Positions 1 through 8,860 of a DNA stretch of 60,157 bases are shown piece after piece. The notes beneath the pieces were generated by a model that was not told where the DNA came from, made no database searches, and saw only the letters and a list, made by a program, of their open reading frames with translations. A program made the position numbers and the translations under genes. Every line of letters begins with the position of its first letter. Positions within the stretch are counted from its first letter, which is position 1. Origin of the DNA: Prevotella sp. (GTDB taxonomy: Bacteria > Bacteroidota > Bacteroidia > Bacteroidales > Bacteroidaceae); assembly GCA_017443345.1 (NCBI GenBank), contig JAFSNR010000035.1, positions 1-60,157 on the forward strand, in the 5' to 3' direction.

Positions 1-2
1 AT

Positions 3-203
3 GGCATGGGGAGTGTCAAGCTCATAGTAGAGGATGTGGACGGCGAGGCCAATGGCGGCAAGTTCCGCAGCGATACGCTCGACATCGACAGCAGCAAGGC
101 TGTCAAGACGGCTGAAGGCTCTGGAACATGGGACATGGGTATCTTTGAGCTTCGTACCGACATCAAGATGAAGAAAGATGAAGCCGACACCCCTGACGCT
201 TAG
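3..203 (+). CDS. C-terminal end of a small protein, probably the lipoprotein partner of the downstream radical SAM enzyme (partial)
   Basis: The frame is open from the left edge of the window and ends in TAG at 203, so only the last 66 or so residues are seen and the start lies outside. The visible part is polar and Asp/Lys-rich (GSVKLIVEDVDGEANGG, ending KKDEADTPDA), with no transmembrane segment. It overlaps the radical SAM gene by 26 bases in another frame, which suggests translational coupling. From family knowledge, Bacteroidales radical SAM enzymes of the TIGR04133 type sit directly after a small lipoprotein (TIGR04134), so this position fits that partner. The lipoprotein signal cannot be checked here, so the assignment rests on context. 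Confidence 0.5.
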   Translation, partial: GMGSVKLIVEDVDGEANGGKFRSDTLDIDSSKAVKTAEGSGTWDMGIFELRTDIKMKKDEADTPDA

Positions 204-1260
204 GAAGAAGATTGCCCTCGAGCTTTGGCGGCAGAAGCAGGCCATCCTCATCGAGGAGCACCCCCTGAGGCAACTCTTCTGGGAGTGTACGCTGCGCTGC
301 GACCTGAAATGCCGTCACTGCGGCAGCGACTGCAAGATGCAGCCTGCGAGTAAGGACATGCCCAAGGAGGACTTCCTGCGTGTGCTCGACTCCATCGCCA
401 GGAAGACCGATCCCCACAAGGTGTGCATCGTCGTCACTGGCGGGGAGCCTCTGATGCGAGAGGACCTTGAAGACTGCTGTGCAGCCATCTGTCAGAAGGG
501 ATTCCCCTGGGGGATGGTGACCAATGGCCTCCACCTGACGCCCCGTCGATGGCAGAGGCTTCTCAGGGCTGGCATCGGCTCGATGACGATCAGCCTCGAC
601 GGGCTGGAGGACGAGCACAACTGGATGAGAGGCAACCCGCAGAGCTTCCGCATGGTTAGCCAGGCCATTGACATGCTCACTGCCCAGGAAGGATTTCTCT
701 TCGACATCGTTACCTGCGTGAACCGTCGTAACTTTCCTCGTCTTGACGACATCAAGCATTTCCTCGTCTCGAAGGGCGTCAGGCGATGGCGTCTTTTCAC
801 CGTTTTCCCTGTAGGCAGGGCTGCCCAGGACCCGATGATGCGGCTCACCGATGAGGAGTTCAGAGGTGTGTTCGACTATATAAAGAGGACGCGCGAGGAG
901 GGTGAGATCCGTGTGGACTACGGCTGCGAGGGCTTCTTGGGCAACTATGAGGGCGAGGTGCGTAATCTGCTTTACACCTGTCAGGCCGGCATTACGGTTG
1001 GTGGTGTGATGGCCGATGGGGCAATAGGTGCCTGTACAAGTATCCGTGCCGACTTTCATCAGGGCAACATCTACGAGGATGACTTCATGGAGGTCTGGGA
1101 GAACCGGTTTGCGCCCTACCGTCAACGGGAGTGGAAAAAGACAGGCGAGTGTGCTGACTGCAAATATTTCCGCTATTGTCAGGGAAACGGCATGCACCTG
1201 CGCGACAGCAATAACCAACTGTTGCTTTGCCATCTGAATAGACTTCAGCAAGCTCATTAG
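178..1260 (+). CDS. Radical SAM/SPASM protein of the rSAM/lipoprotein type
   Basis: A 360-residue enzyme expected to cleave S-adenosylmethionine at a [4Fe-4S] cluster and modify a peptide or protein. The cluster motif CxxxCxxC is Cys41, Cys45 and Cys48 (CDLKCRHC), followed by the SAM-binding stretch VVTGGEPLMRED. The C-terminal third has the spaced cysteines of a SPASM domain (TCQAG, GACTSI, GECADCKYFRYCQGN, LLLCH), which binds auxiliary clusters. The ATG at 178 starts inside the end of the upstream small gene, so the two are coupled. The organisation and N-terminal sequence resemble TIGR04133 from memory. The substrate is unknown; the adjacent small lipoprotein-like gene is the obvious candidate. 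No protease or exporter gene is visible beside it. Confidence 0.85.
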   Translation: MKPTPLTLRKKIALELWRQKQAILIEEHPLRQLFWECTLRCDLKCRHCGSDCKMQPASKDMPKEDFLRVLDSIARKTDPHKVCIVVTGGEPLMREDLEDCCAAICQKGFPWGMVTNGLHLTPRRWQRLLRAGIGSMTISLDGLEDEHNWMRGNPQSFRMVSQAIDMLTAQEGFLFDIVTCVNRRNFPRLDDIKHFLVSKGVRRWRLFTVFPVGRAAQDPMMRLTDEEFRGVFDYIKRTREEGEIRVDYGCEGFLGNYEGEVRNLLYTCQAGITVGGVMADGAIGACTSIRADFHQGNIYEDDFMEVWENRFAPYRQREWKKTGECADCKYFRYCQGNGMHLRDSNNQLLLCHLNRLQQAH

Positions 1261-1307
1261 TTTGCATTTTTCTTGGCTGATTGCTTGTTAGTTTGAAGAA
1301 ATCTTTG

Positions 1308-1316
1308 TATCTTTGC
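1308..1316 (+). promoter_or_regulatory. Bacteroidetes -7 box upstream of the inositol-monophosphatase gene
   Basis: TATCTTTGC fits the TAnnTTTG consensus and lies 28 bases before the ATG at 1345, so transcription should start just after it. It probably drives the suhB-like and J-domain genes, which are 12 bases apart, and possibly the transglutaminase gene. Confidence 0.6.
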
Positions 1317-1344
1317 ACCACAAGCGAGAAGTATAAGTTTTTTC

Positions 1345-2184
1345 ATGGAAAAGATGATTGATTTAGAGAAATATACCCTGTCCGTTTGTGAGATTGCTCG
1401 GCGGGCAGGGGCTTATATCAGGGAGGAGCGACGGAAGTTCTCTCTGGAGAGTGTGGAACGGAAGCATGCCCACGACTATGTGTCGTATGTGGATAAAGGT
1501 TCGGAGAAGCTGATTGTCAATGCTTTACGTGAACTTCTGCCTGAAGCGGGATTCATCACGGAAGAAGGCACTGCCAAAGAGGTGAAAAGTGGAGAAGTGA
1601 AAAGTGAAAAGGTGTGCTGGGTGGTTGATCCCCTCGATGGTACGACCAACTTCATCCATCAGTATGCACCTTATGCCGTCAGTATCGCTCTCTTGCAAGG
1701 CAAGACGGTCCTCATTGGTGTGGTCTATGAGATCTGTGCCGATGAGTGTTTCTACGCCTGGCAGGGTGGAGGAGCACACTTAGAAGTGAAAAGTGGAGAA
1801 GTGAAAAATGAAAGGTTGAGGGTCAGCAAGCAGAAGATTCAGGATGCGCTGCTCTGTCTGCAGCTGCCCTATAACAGCGATGCCTATAAGCCTGTGATTA
1901 AGGGATTGATAGACCAGCTCTATGGCAACGTGGGCAGTATCAGGGCATGCGGTTCTGCAGCGATGGCACTTTGTCAGGTGGCTGCTGGTCGTCTCGATGG
2001 CTATGCCGAGCAGTATATTGGCCAATGGGACTATATGGCTGGCAGTCTGATCGTGATGGAGGCAGGTGGAAAGGTGACGGACTACGCTGGTTCTGAGGAC
2101 TTTACACAAGGGAATAGCGTCGTGGCCACGAATGGTATCATCCAGGCGAACCTATTGGAGACGATAGAAAAGGTAAAAAAGTAA
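1345..2184 (+). CDS. Inositol monophosphatase family protein (SuhB/CysQ-like)
   Basis: A 279-residue cytoplasmic phosphatase of the Mg2+-dependent, Li+-sensitive FIG superfamily. Metal-binding motifs are present: EEGTA near residue 72, the signature WVVDPLDGTTNFIHQ near residues 92-106, and the C-terminal motif QWDYMAGSLIVMEAGG. Substrate may be inositol-1-phosphate or 3'-phosphoadenosine 5'-phosphate; the sequence does not decide. Two insertions (KEVKSGEVKSEK and LEVKSGEVKNE) are encoded by a 7-bp-period AAGTGAA-type repeat that also occurs untranslated at 3044-3075. They sit just before the metal site and in a surface region and keep the frame. It lies 12 bases before the J-domain gene. Confidence 0.85.
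   Translation: MEKMIDLEKYTLSVCEIARRAGAYIREERRKFSLESVERKHAHDYVSYVDKGSEKLIVNALRELLPEAGFITEEGTAKEVKSGEVKSEKVCWVVDPLDGTTNFIHQYAPYAVSIALLQGKTVLIGVVYEICADECFYAWQGGGAHLEVKSGEVKNERLRVSKQKIQDALLCLQLPYNSDAYKPVIKGLIDQLYGNVGSIRACGSAAMALCQVAAGRLDGYAEQYIGQWDYMAGSLIVMEAGGKVTDYAGSEDFTQGNSVVATNGIIQANLLETIEKVKK
1582..1610 (+). repeat. AGTGAAA-type heptamer repeat inside the phosphatase gene (copy 1)
   Basis: Roughly four 7-base units related to AGTGAAA, in frame and encoding VKSGEVKSEK. The same sequence recurs at 1782-1814 and, non-coding, at 3044-3075. Confidence 0.7.
1782..1814 (+). repeat. AGTGAAA-type heptamer repeat inside the phosphatase gene (copy 2)
   Basis: Second in-frame copy, encoding LEVKSGEVKNE. 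It is nearly identical to the intergenic copy at 3044-3075, including the leading TTAGAAGTG. Confidence 0.7.
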
Positions 2185-2196
2185 GAAAATATAAAG

Positions 2197-3045
2197 ATGG
2201 CAGCAGGAAAGTGGATAGGAGGATTTATCGGATGGATGGCAGGTGGCCCTTTGGGGGCATTGGCTGGCTATCTGGTGGGCTCGTTGTTTGATTCGATGCT
2301 CGACGGCGTGAATAGCCCAGATAATTCAGGGACTTGGGGCGCAGGCTCCGAACGTGATGGAGGTTCGTGGCAACAGCGATCCTATCAGGACTATAACCAG
2401 GCTTATCAGCAGGCCTATCGCCAGCGTCAGCAGCAGGGACAGCGAAACAGTTTTCTGTTCTCCTTGCTCGTGCTCTCCTCTTATATTATTAAGGCCGATG
2501 GCAAGGCGATGCACTCAGAGATGGAACTGGTGCGCCAGATGCTTCGTCAGAACTTTGGTGAGAGTGCAGTCAACCAAGGCAATGAGATCCTGAACAAACT
2601 GTTCGACGAACAGAAGCGTGAAGGTTGGCAACAGTTCAAGTCGACGGTGCGTCAATGCTGTGGACAGATCAACCAGCAGATGGACTATTCGCAGCGTCTG
2701 CAGCTTCTGAACTACCTCGTGATGGTGGCCCAGGCCGATGGCCATGTGCCCCAAAGTGAAATTACGGCTCTGAAGGAATGTGCCCAGTGGATGGGACTCC
2801 GCAGCAGTGAGGTTGACTCGATGCTCCACCTCGAAGGCAATACCCTTGAGGATGCTTATAAAGTGCTGGGTGTCAGTCCGGATGCCTCTGACGATGAGCT
2901 GAAGAAAGCCTATCGTAAACTCGCTCTTGAGCACCATCCCGACAAGGTGGCTGCCCTTGGAGAGGATGTGCGCAAGGCTGCTGAGAAGAAATTCCAGGAG
3001 ATCAATGCTGCCAAGGATCGTATCTGGAAAGCAAGAGGACTTTAG
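2197..3045 (+). CDS. DnaJ-domain co-chaperone with glycine-rich membrane anchor and TerB-like domain (DjlA-like)
   Basis: 282 residues in three parts. Residues 1-40 form a Gly/Ala-rich hydrophobic segment ([22 protein letters not shown]) likely to insert in the membrane. Residues about 85-205 form a helical TerB/DjlA-like domain ([28 protein letters not shown]). A C-terminal J domain follows from about 218 ([20 protein letters not shown]) with the HPD tripeptide at LALEHHPDK. This order matches DjlA, which stimulates DnaK ATPase at the inner membrane. It lies 12 bases after the phosphatase gene. A heptamer repeat starts right at its stop codon. Confidence 0.8.
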   Translation: MAAGKWIGGFIGWMAGGPLGALAGYLVGSLFDSMLDGVNSPDNSGTWGAGSERDGGSWQQRSYQDYNQAYQQAYRQRQQQGQRNSFLFSLLVLSSYIIKADGKAMHSEMELVRQMLRQNFGESAVNQGNEILNKLFDEQKREGWQQFKSTVRQCCGQINQQMDYSQRLQLLNYLVMVAQADGHVPQSEITALKECAQWMGLRSSEVDSMLHLEGNTLEDAYKVLGVSPDASDDELKKAYRKLALEHHPDKVAALGEDVRKAAEKKFQEINAAKDRIWKARGL

Positions 3046-3075
3046 AAGTGAAAAGTGAGAAGTGAAAAGTAAAAG
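3044..3075 (+). repeat. Intergenic AGTGAAA heptamer repeat
   Basis: About four AAGTGAA-type 7-base units fill the gap between the J-domain gene stop and the transglutaminase gene. It is the non-coding sibling of the two copies inside the upstream phosphatase gene. Confidence 0.7.
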
Positions 3076-3084
3076 GGAATAGCG

Positions 3085-5493
3085 ATGAAAAAATTACTCA
3101 TGATGATGGTGCTGGGCAATCTATGGCTGACAGCGATGGGGCAGACGAAGGATGACTATGTGGATTTCCTCTACAAATATATGCCACTGCCTGACAAGTC
3201 GGATTATCCGCGTGCGTTCTACGAGAAGAACGTGGCACTGTCGCTTCAGGCAAAGGCAGAGATGCCTTGGGGTAAGACGGTGCCAGAAAGGGAGTTCAGG
3301 CATTTCGTAGTGCCTGTGCGTGTGAATAATGAGAACCTCGACAACAGTCGCGAGGTGTTCTATCAGGCACTGAAGCCGAGGGTGGAGAATCTGAGTATCA
3401 AGGAGGCTATCCTGGAGGTGAACCACTGGTGCCACGAGCATGTGACCTATCGTCCGAGTGATGCGCGAACGAGTAGTCCGTTGGCTACGCTGAAAACGGC
3501 TTATGGTCGTTGTGGAGAGCAGTCGACGTTCACGGTGGCAGCCTTGAGAGCTGTGGGCATCCCAGCACGCCAGGTCTACACGCCACGTTGGGCACATACT
3601 GATGATAACCATGCATGGGTGGAGGCCTGGGCTGATGGGAAGTGGTATTTCCTGGGGGCCTGTGAACCTGAGCCCGTATTGAACTTAGGTTGGTTTAACG
3701 AGAGTGCATCGCGTGGCATGCTGATGCATACGAAGGCTTTTGGCGATTACGACGGTCCCGAGGAGGTGATGAGTCGTACACCCTGTTATACGGAGATCAA
3801 TGTCATCGACAATTATGCGCCAACCTCTCGCATCGACGTCAAGGTAGTGGATGCGCAAGGCAAGGCTGTGGAAGGGGCACAGGTGGCGTATAAACTCTAT
3901 AACTATGCTGAATTCTACACGGTTGCCAAGAAACAGACGGATGCAGAGGGTAAATCGTTCCTCACGGCTGGTCTTGGCGATATGTTGTTGTGGGTGTCGA
4001 AGGATGGTAAGGTCGCTATTCAGAAAGTGACGTTTGGCAAGGATATGGCTGTCACTGTTGTGCTTGATGGTAAACCCTTGCCACAGAGTGTGGATATCGA
4101 CATCGTGCCTCCACCTGTCAGTGGGGCGCTGCCTGAGGTGACACCGGAGCAGCGTGCAGAGAACAATCGCAGGATGACAGTGGAGGACTCCATCCGTCAT
4201 GCCTATGAGGCAACAATGCCTGTAGAGGACTGGCGTGGTAACCATCAGACCATCAAACAGTTCCTCTCCGAAGCAAAGAACCCTGTGATGGCTCGGAAAC
4301 TGCTTGAGGTCATCTCGAAGAAGGATTTGAGAGATATCTCCTTGGAGGTGCTTCGTGATAATGAAGTGGAGTTGACCGATACCACAGATATCTATTGTCG
4401 TTACGTGCTCTCGCCACGTGTGGAGAACGAGTGGCTCACCCCTTACAAGGCATTCTTCAGACAGGAGCTGAAGGGTATTAAAAAGGTGGAGGATCTCGTC
4501 GCTTGGTGTCAGCAGAACCTCAAGATTGACAACGGTCATAATCCCCAGCAGTTGCGCATGCAGCCAATGAGTGTCTACAGAGACCGGCTGACGGACAACA
4601 TGGGGCGTAACATCTTCTTCGTCTCTGCAGCCCGTAGTCTGGGTTTCCCTGCACGTATCAATGAGGTGAACGGTAAGCCGCAATACGAGAAGGATGGGGC
4701 ATGGTATGATGTGGATTACGAGAAGCGGACAGACCAAAGTGTGAATCTCGAGCCCCTCAAGCTGACCTATCAACCCGTTGAGCATTATGATGATCCGAAA
4801 TACTATATCCACTTTACAATCAGTAAGTTGGCTAACGGCGAAGCGCAGTTGTTAACCTACGACGAAGAGGCTACATGGAAACGTGATTTCGAGAAAGGTA
4901 TTGAGTTGGAAAAGGGTGATTACCTCTTGACGACGGGTACGCGACTGGCCAGTGGTAAGGTGCTGGCACATCTTGAGCGTTTTACCATCGGTGACGGGCC
5001 TTCCAAGATGGACTTCACCATGCGTGAGGACAAGGAGGAGGCTCAGGTGATTGGTTCCCTGAATGCAGAGGATCTGTATTTCGATCATGCTTCACAGTCG
5101 AAGACGAGTATCCTTGCAACTACTGGTCGCGGCTTCTATGTGCTTGGTATCGTGGCACCTAACCAGGAACCCACGAACCACGCTCTGCGCGATATCAGCG
5201 TCTACAAGGAGCAGATGGAGAAGTGGGGACGTAAGATGCTGTTGCTCTTCCAGAACGACGATGAGGCTCAGCGTTTTAACTTTGCTGAGTTCGACAAACT
5301 GCCCAATACTGTGGTCTGGGGTATTGATGTGGATGGAAAGATCCGTCAGGAGGTATGGGAACAGATGAAACTCACCAGTCCCTCATTACCTGTATTCCTG
5401 ATTTGTGACACGTTCAATCGTGTGGTATTCGTCAGTCAGGGCTACACCATCAATCTGGGTGAGCAGCTGATGAAGATTATTCGCAAATTGTAG
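3085..5493 (+). CDS. Secreted transglutaminase-like protein
   Basis: 802 residues with an N-terminal signal peptide (MKKLLMMMVLGNLWLTAMG). A transglutaminase/protease-like core follows, with the nucleophile at Cys143 in YGRCGEQST and His176 in DDNHAWVEAW. The usual third acidic residue is not obvious; the segment reads FLGACEPEP. A carboxypeptidase-regulatory-like beta domain follows (about residues 245-330, KVVDAQGKAVEGAQVAYKL). A second transglutaminase-like stretch (about 430-580) lacks a clear Cys-His pair. The C-terminus (from about 680) resembles a thioredoxin-like fold without a CxxC. The substrate is unknown. The gene overlaps the end of cutC on the other strand by 17 bases. Confidence 0.75.
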   Translation: MKKLLMMMVLGNLWLTAMGQTKDDYVDFLYKYMPLPDKSDYPRAFYEKNVALSLQAKAEMPWGKTVPEREFRHFVVPVRVNNENLDNSREVFYQALKPRVENLSIKEAILEVNHWCHEHVTYRPSDARTSSPLATLKTAYGRCGEQSTFTVAALRAVGIPARQVYTPRWAHTDDNHAWVEAWADGKWYFLGACEPEPVLNLGWFNESASRGMLMHTKAFGDYDGPEEVMSRTPCYTEINVIDNYAPTSRIDVKVVDAQGKAVEGAQVAYKLYNYAEFYTVAKKQTDAEGKSFLTAGLGDMLLWVSKDGKVAIQKVTFGKDMAVTVVLDGKPLPQSVDIDIVPPPVSGALPEVTPEQRAENNRRMTVEDSIRHAYEATMPVEDWRGNHQTIKQFLSEAKNPVMARKLLEVISKKDLRDISLEVLRDNEVELTDTTDIYCRYVLSPRVENEWLTPYKAFFRQELKGIKKVEDLVAWCQQNLKIDNGHNPQQLRMQPMSVYRDRLTDNMGRNIFFVSAARSLGFPARINEVNGKPQYEKDGAWYDVDYEKRTDQSVNLEPLKLTYQPVEHYDDPKYYIHFTISKLANGEAQLLTYDEEATWKRDFEKGIELEKGDYLLTTGTRLASGKVLAHLERFTIGDGPSKMDFTMREDKEEAQVIGSLNAEDLYFDHASQSKTSILATTGRGFYVLGIVAPNQEPTNHALRDISVYKEQMEKWGRKMLLLFQNDDEAQRFNFAEFDKLPNTVVWGIDVDGKIRQEVWEQMKLTSPSLPVFLICDTFNRVVFVSQGYTINLGEQLMKIIRKL

Positions 5494-6148
5494 CCTTCAC
5501 GATGCTGACGGCTTCAGCAGAGGTGATGCCGCTACCAGCAGAACACGAACCGTGAATTTCCCTACAGCCCGTCTGGTCGATAATCAGGCGGGCATTTTCT
5601 GTGTTCACCCCACCGCCTGGCATGATGATCAGACGATCGCCAGCCTGCTGCTGAAGTGCTTTTAACAATGAAACGCCCTGTTCGGCCTTGGGCTGTTGTC
5701 CTGAGGTGAGAATGCGCTGGCAACCCAGACTGATGATCTGTTCGAGGGCTGCCGAAGGATCACGACAGACATCGAAGGCACGATGGAAGGTAACGGGCTT
5801 TCCTTCAGAGGCTGCCACTAATCGGCGAGTCGTCTCGATATCGATGTTACCCTCTGCATCGAGCGCACCAATCACAATACCGTCAGCATAGGGTAGGGAG
5901 GCCTTGATGTCTTCTTCCATGATGCGTACTTCCTCCTCAGAATAAACGAAGTCGCCTTCACGTGGTCGGATCAGCACATGGATTTTCAAAGTGGGGTACA
6001 TTGAGCGGATGGTCTTCAGCAGTCCGAGCGATGGCGTCAGACCGTCTAACGACAATGCTGAGCAGAGTTCGATGCGTTCAGCCCCTCCTTCTACGGCAGC
6101 CATCACACTCTGAAGACTACCAGTACAGACTTCTAATAATCGTTTCAT
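5477..6148 (-). CDS. cutC: CutC family protein (copper homeostasis)
   Basis: A 223-residue TIM-barrel protein. CutC motifs are visible: MKRLLEVCTGSLQSV at the start, GAERIELCSALS, HVLIRPREGDFVYS, VTFHRAFDVC, RILTSGQ, IMPGGGVN and EIHGSCS. The family is linked to copper tolerance, but a catalytic role is not settled. An in-frame TTG lies farther upstream at 6169, but it falls inside the -7 promoter box TATCTTTGC (6174 to 6166), so the ATG at 6148 is the start. It converges with the transglutaminase gene and shares 17 bases with it. Confidence 0.9.
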   Translation of the reverse strand: MKRLLEVCTGSLQSVMAAVEGGAERIELCSALSLDGLTPSLGLLKTIRSMYPTLKIHVLIRPREGDFVYSEEEVRIMEEDIKASLPYADGIVIGALDAEGNIDIETTRRLVAASEGKPVTFHRAFDVCRDPSAALEQIISLGCQRILTSGQQPKAEQGVSLLKALQQQAGDRLIIMPGGGVNTENARLIIDQTGCREIHGSCSAGSGITSAEAVSIVKATICE

Positions 6149-6165
6149 ATCTTCCAGTTTTGTTT

Positions 6166-6174
6166 GCAAAGATA
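6166..6174 (-). promoter_or_regulatory. -7 box for cutC
   Basis: TATCTTTGC on the minus strand, 18 bases before the cutC ATG; a Bacteroidetes TAnnTTTG promoter element. Confidence 0.6.
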
Positions 6175-6303
6175 CTTAGAATCGGCGAGATAACAAAGCG
6201 ATTTTGGAAGATTAACGCAGTTTGACCTGACAATAAAGGCAGTAAACTCATTGACGCCAGTTAAACTTTGTTAATGAACTACGCAATTCTGGGTAAAACA
6301 ATA

Positions 6304-6332
6304 GGACCCGAGGCTATCGCAGCGTCGGGTCC
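6304..6332 (-). terminator. Probable terminator after glnN
   Basis: GGACCCGA and TCGGGTCC are 8-base inverted arms around a 13-base loop, about 46 bases beyond the glnN stop. The minus strand continues into a T-rich run (TATTGTTTT). The U tract is imperfect. Confidence 0.5.
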
Positions 6333-6377
6333 CCCTGCAAACTTCAAACAACCAAAAAAAATTGTTTGATGTTCTTA

Positions 6378-8591
6378 CTATCTTATGAATAACAGCTCAC
6401 GATATTTCGGCAGTGGCCAAAGGGCATCGTCGACGATGAGCTCCAGCTTGTCGATCTCATAGCGGATGGTGTCGAGTTTCGGCTCTACCTTATCATGGTA
6501 AGCAATAGCCTTCTCATGCTCATCCTCTATCTTGTTGGCCTTCTTACGGGCTTCTACGAGTTCCTCTACACCCTTCTCAATGGCAGAGGTGCGCTCGGCA
6601 ATCTCCTCAATGATCTTGATGTTACGTGCAGAGAGCTTGTCGGCTGTGTCGATGGGGAATACCACTGACATGTGGTTGACATTGCTCAGCAGGTCACTCT
6701 GATAACGGGTAGCCACAGGGATGATGTGGTTCATCGAGAGGTCGCCCAGTACGCGGGCCTCAATCTGAATCTTCTTGGTGTAGGTCTCCCACTTCACCTC
6801 GTTGCGGGCCTCGAGTTCCTTCTTCGTCATCACACCCAGACTCTCAAACATATCGATGCTTTCCTTGTCAAGGTAACGCTCGAAGATCTTCGGACAGCTC
6901 TTCTCCACGTCGAGACCACGTTTCTCAGCCTCGATGACCCACTCGTCAGAGTAGCCGTTGCCGTCGAAACGGATGGGCTTACAGGTCTTGATGTCCTCGC
7001 GCAGCACGTCGATGATGGCGTGGAACTTAGCACTGTGCTCAGTACCAGCGAGTTTCTTCTCATACTCGGGGATCTTAGCGTCCACACGCTTCTTGAAGTC
7101 AACGAGAGCCTCGGCTACGGCACTGTTCAGGGCAATCATGGCCGATGCGCAGTTAGCCTCAGAACCTACGGCACGGAACTCAAAGCGGTTACCAGTGAAG
7201 GCGAATGGCGATGTGCGGTTACGGTCAGTGTTGTCGATGAGCAGTTCAGGAATCTCAGGGATGTCCATCTTCAACCCCTGCTTGCCAGTCATGGCGAGGA
7301 AGTCCTTATCAGCCTTCTCGATGTGATCGAGCAGCTCGCTGACCTGCTTGCCGAGGAAGCTTGATACGATGGCTGGAGGTGCCTCGTTTGCTCCCAGACG
7401 ATGGGCGTTGGTGGCACTCATGATTGAGGCCTTCAACAGACCGTTGTGCTTGTAGACACCCATCAGCGTCTCGACGATGAAGGTTGCAAAGCGCAGGTTG
7501 GCCTCTTGTGTCTTGCCAGGAGCGTGCAGCAGGATGCCGTTGTCTGTGCTCAGCGACCAGTTGTTGTGCTTACCGCTACCATTGATGCCTGCGAATGGTT
7601 TCTCGTGGAGCAACACACGGAAACCATGCTTGCGGGCCACCTTCTTCATCAGCGACATCAGCATCATGTTATGGTCAACGGCCAGGTTCGTCTCTTCGAA
7701 GATAGGAGCTAGCTCAAACTGGTTGGGAGCCACCTCGTTGTGGCGCGTCTTACAAGGTACACCCAACTCCAGCGCCTGAATCTCCAAGTCGCGCATAAAG
7801 GCAGCCACACGCTCAGGAATCGATCCGAAGTAATGGTCATCCATCTGCTGGTTCTTGGCAGAGTCGTGGCCCATCAGCGTACGACCCGTCAGCAACAGGT
7901 CAGGACGGGCAGCATAAAGACCTTCGTCGACGAGGAAGTACTCCTGCTCCCAACCGAGGTTGGAAGTGACCTTCTTCACGGCGGGATCGAAATAGTGACA
8001 TACATCCGTAGCCGCTACGTTTACGGCATGCAAGGCACGGAGCAGAGGAGCCTTATAGTCAAGGGCCTCACCGCTATACGAGATAAATACGGTGGGAATA
8101 CACAGTGTATCATCGATGATGAACACGGGTGATGTGGGATCCCATGCAGAATATCCACGGGCCTCGAAAGTAGAGCGGATACCGCCAGAAGGGAACGAAG
8201 AGGCGTCGGGCTCCTGCTGAACGAGCAGTTTGCCTGTGAACTCTTCTACCATACCACCCTTGCCATCGTGCTCAATGAATGAGTCGTGCTTCTCGGCAGT
8301 TCCCTCTGTCAAGGGCTGGAACCAGTGCGTATAGTGGGTGACACCATTCTCTACGGCCCACTGCTTCATACCGGCGGCTACAGAGTCGGCGATGTCACGA
8401 TCCAGACGGGCACCATTGTCCATCACGTCTATCATCTTCTCATAAACCTGCTTCGGCAGATACTTGTACATTTTCTCACGATTGAAGACCTTCTTACCAA
8501 AATACTCGTAAGGTCTCTCACTGGGTGTTTTTACGTCGAGCGGCTTTTTCTTGAATGCCTCACCGACAACCTGAAATCTTAATGCTTCCAT
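6378..8591 (-). CDS. glnN: Glutamine synthetase type III
   Basis: Makes glutamine from glutamate, ammonium and ATP in the cytoplasm. At 737 residues from the chosen start it has the length of GSIII rather than GSI (about 450). Family features include the N-terminal VFNREKMYKYLPKQVYEKM, the region HYTHWFQPLTEGTAEKHD, the segment FPSGGIRSTFEARGYSAWDP, the catalytic-core stretch KHNNWSLSTDNGILLHAPG and NRTSPFAFTGNRFEFRAVGS. The frame is open upstream to 8666, but the start is taken at MEALRFQVVGEAF (8591), since the -7 box lies at 8644-8636. It has its own promoter in the shared nitrogen-control layout, separate from glnB-amtB. Confidence 0.95.
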   Translation of the reverse strand: MEALRFQVVGEAFKKKPLDVKTPSERPYEYFGKKVFNREKMYKYLPKQVYEKMIDVMDNGARLDRDIADSVAAGMKQWAVENGVTHYTHWFQPLTEGTAEKHDSFIEHDGKGGMVEEFTGKLLVQQEPDASSFPSGGIRSTFEARGYSAWDPTSPVFIIDDTLCIPTVFISYSGEALDYKAPLLRALHAVNVAATDVCHYFDPAVKKVTSNLGWEQEYFLVDEGLYAARPDLLLTGRTLMGHDSAKNQQMDDHYFGSIPERVAAFMRDLEIQALELGVPCKTRHNEVAPNQFELAPIFEETNLAVDHNMMLMSLMKKVARKHGFRVLLHEKPFAGINGSGKHNNWSLSTDNGILLHAPGKTQEANLRFATFIVETLMGVYKHNGLLKASIMSATNAHRLGANEAPPAIVSSFLGKQVSELLDHIEKADKDFLAMTGKQGLKMDIPEIPELLIDNTDRNRTSPFAFTGNRFEFRAVGSEANCASAMIALNSAVAEALVDFKKRVDAKIPEYEKKLAGTEHSAKFHAIIDVLREDIKTCKPIRFDGNGYSDEWVIEAEKRGLDVEKSCPKIFERYLDKESIDMFESLGVMTKKELEARNEVKWETYTKKIQIEARVLGDLSMNHIIPVATRYQSDLLSNVNHMSVVFPIDTADKLSARNIKIIEEIAERTSAIEKGVEELVEARKKANKIEDEHEKAIAYHDKVEPKLDTIRYEIDKLELIVDDALWPLPKYRELLFIR

Positions 8592-8635
8592 AATTTTACT
8601 TTTTGTTATAAATATCAATTTGATTGTTTGATGGT

Positions 8636-8795
8636 GCAAAGGTACTGCAAATTGTTTGAATAACACATCTATTTACTTGCATTTTGTTTGTTAAAAACGC
8701 TTCAAATTGACAATTTGTAAACCTTAAAGCGTGTATTGCTTACCTTTTGCTTTCACTTTGTATATAAAATCTACCATTTATTAGCAAACTGTTAT
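8636..8795 (-). promoter_or_regulatory. glnN control region with the shared four-box layout
   Basis: The -7 box TACCTTTGC runs 8644 to 8636. Upstream on the minus strand are box D (GCGTTTTTAACAAACAAAA, from 8700), box C (TTTACAAATTGTCAA, from 8721), box B (CAAAGTGAAAGCA, from 8760) and box A (ATAACAGTTTGC, from 8795). The same boxes occur at the same offsets upstream of glnB, pyrG and dapF. Box C is a dyad, TTTACA-N3-TGTCAA. Confidence 0.75.
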
Positions 8796-8805
8796 CGGAC
8801 ACATA

Positions 8806-8844
8806 AACAAAAAATCCTCCCCCTACCATCACGATAAGGGGAGG
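8806..8844 (-). terminator. Rho-independent terminator after the outer-membrane protein gene
   Basis: CCTCCCC (from 8844) pairs with GGGGAGG (to 8816) around a short loop, and the minus strand then reads ATTTTTTG. It lies 17 bases after the stop at 8861 and closes the glnB-amtB-porin unit. Confidence 0.8.
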
Positions 8845-8860
8845 TGTTCACCTGGAAAGA

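Noticed and set aside
163-1257. Long minus-strand open frame opposite the radical SAM gene
   Set aside because: It is antisense to a clear family member with conserved cysteines and has no recognisable motif; it arises from codon bias of the real gene.
6201-6300. A fifth copy of the nitrogen box layout upstream of cutC
   Set aside because: A GCGTTAATC sequence and AACTTTGTTAA are present, but spacing to the -7 box and box order do not match the other four.
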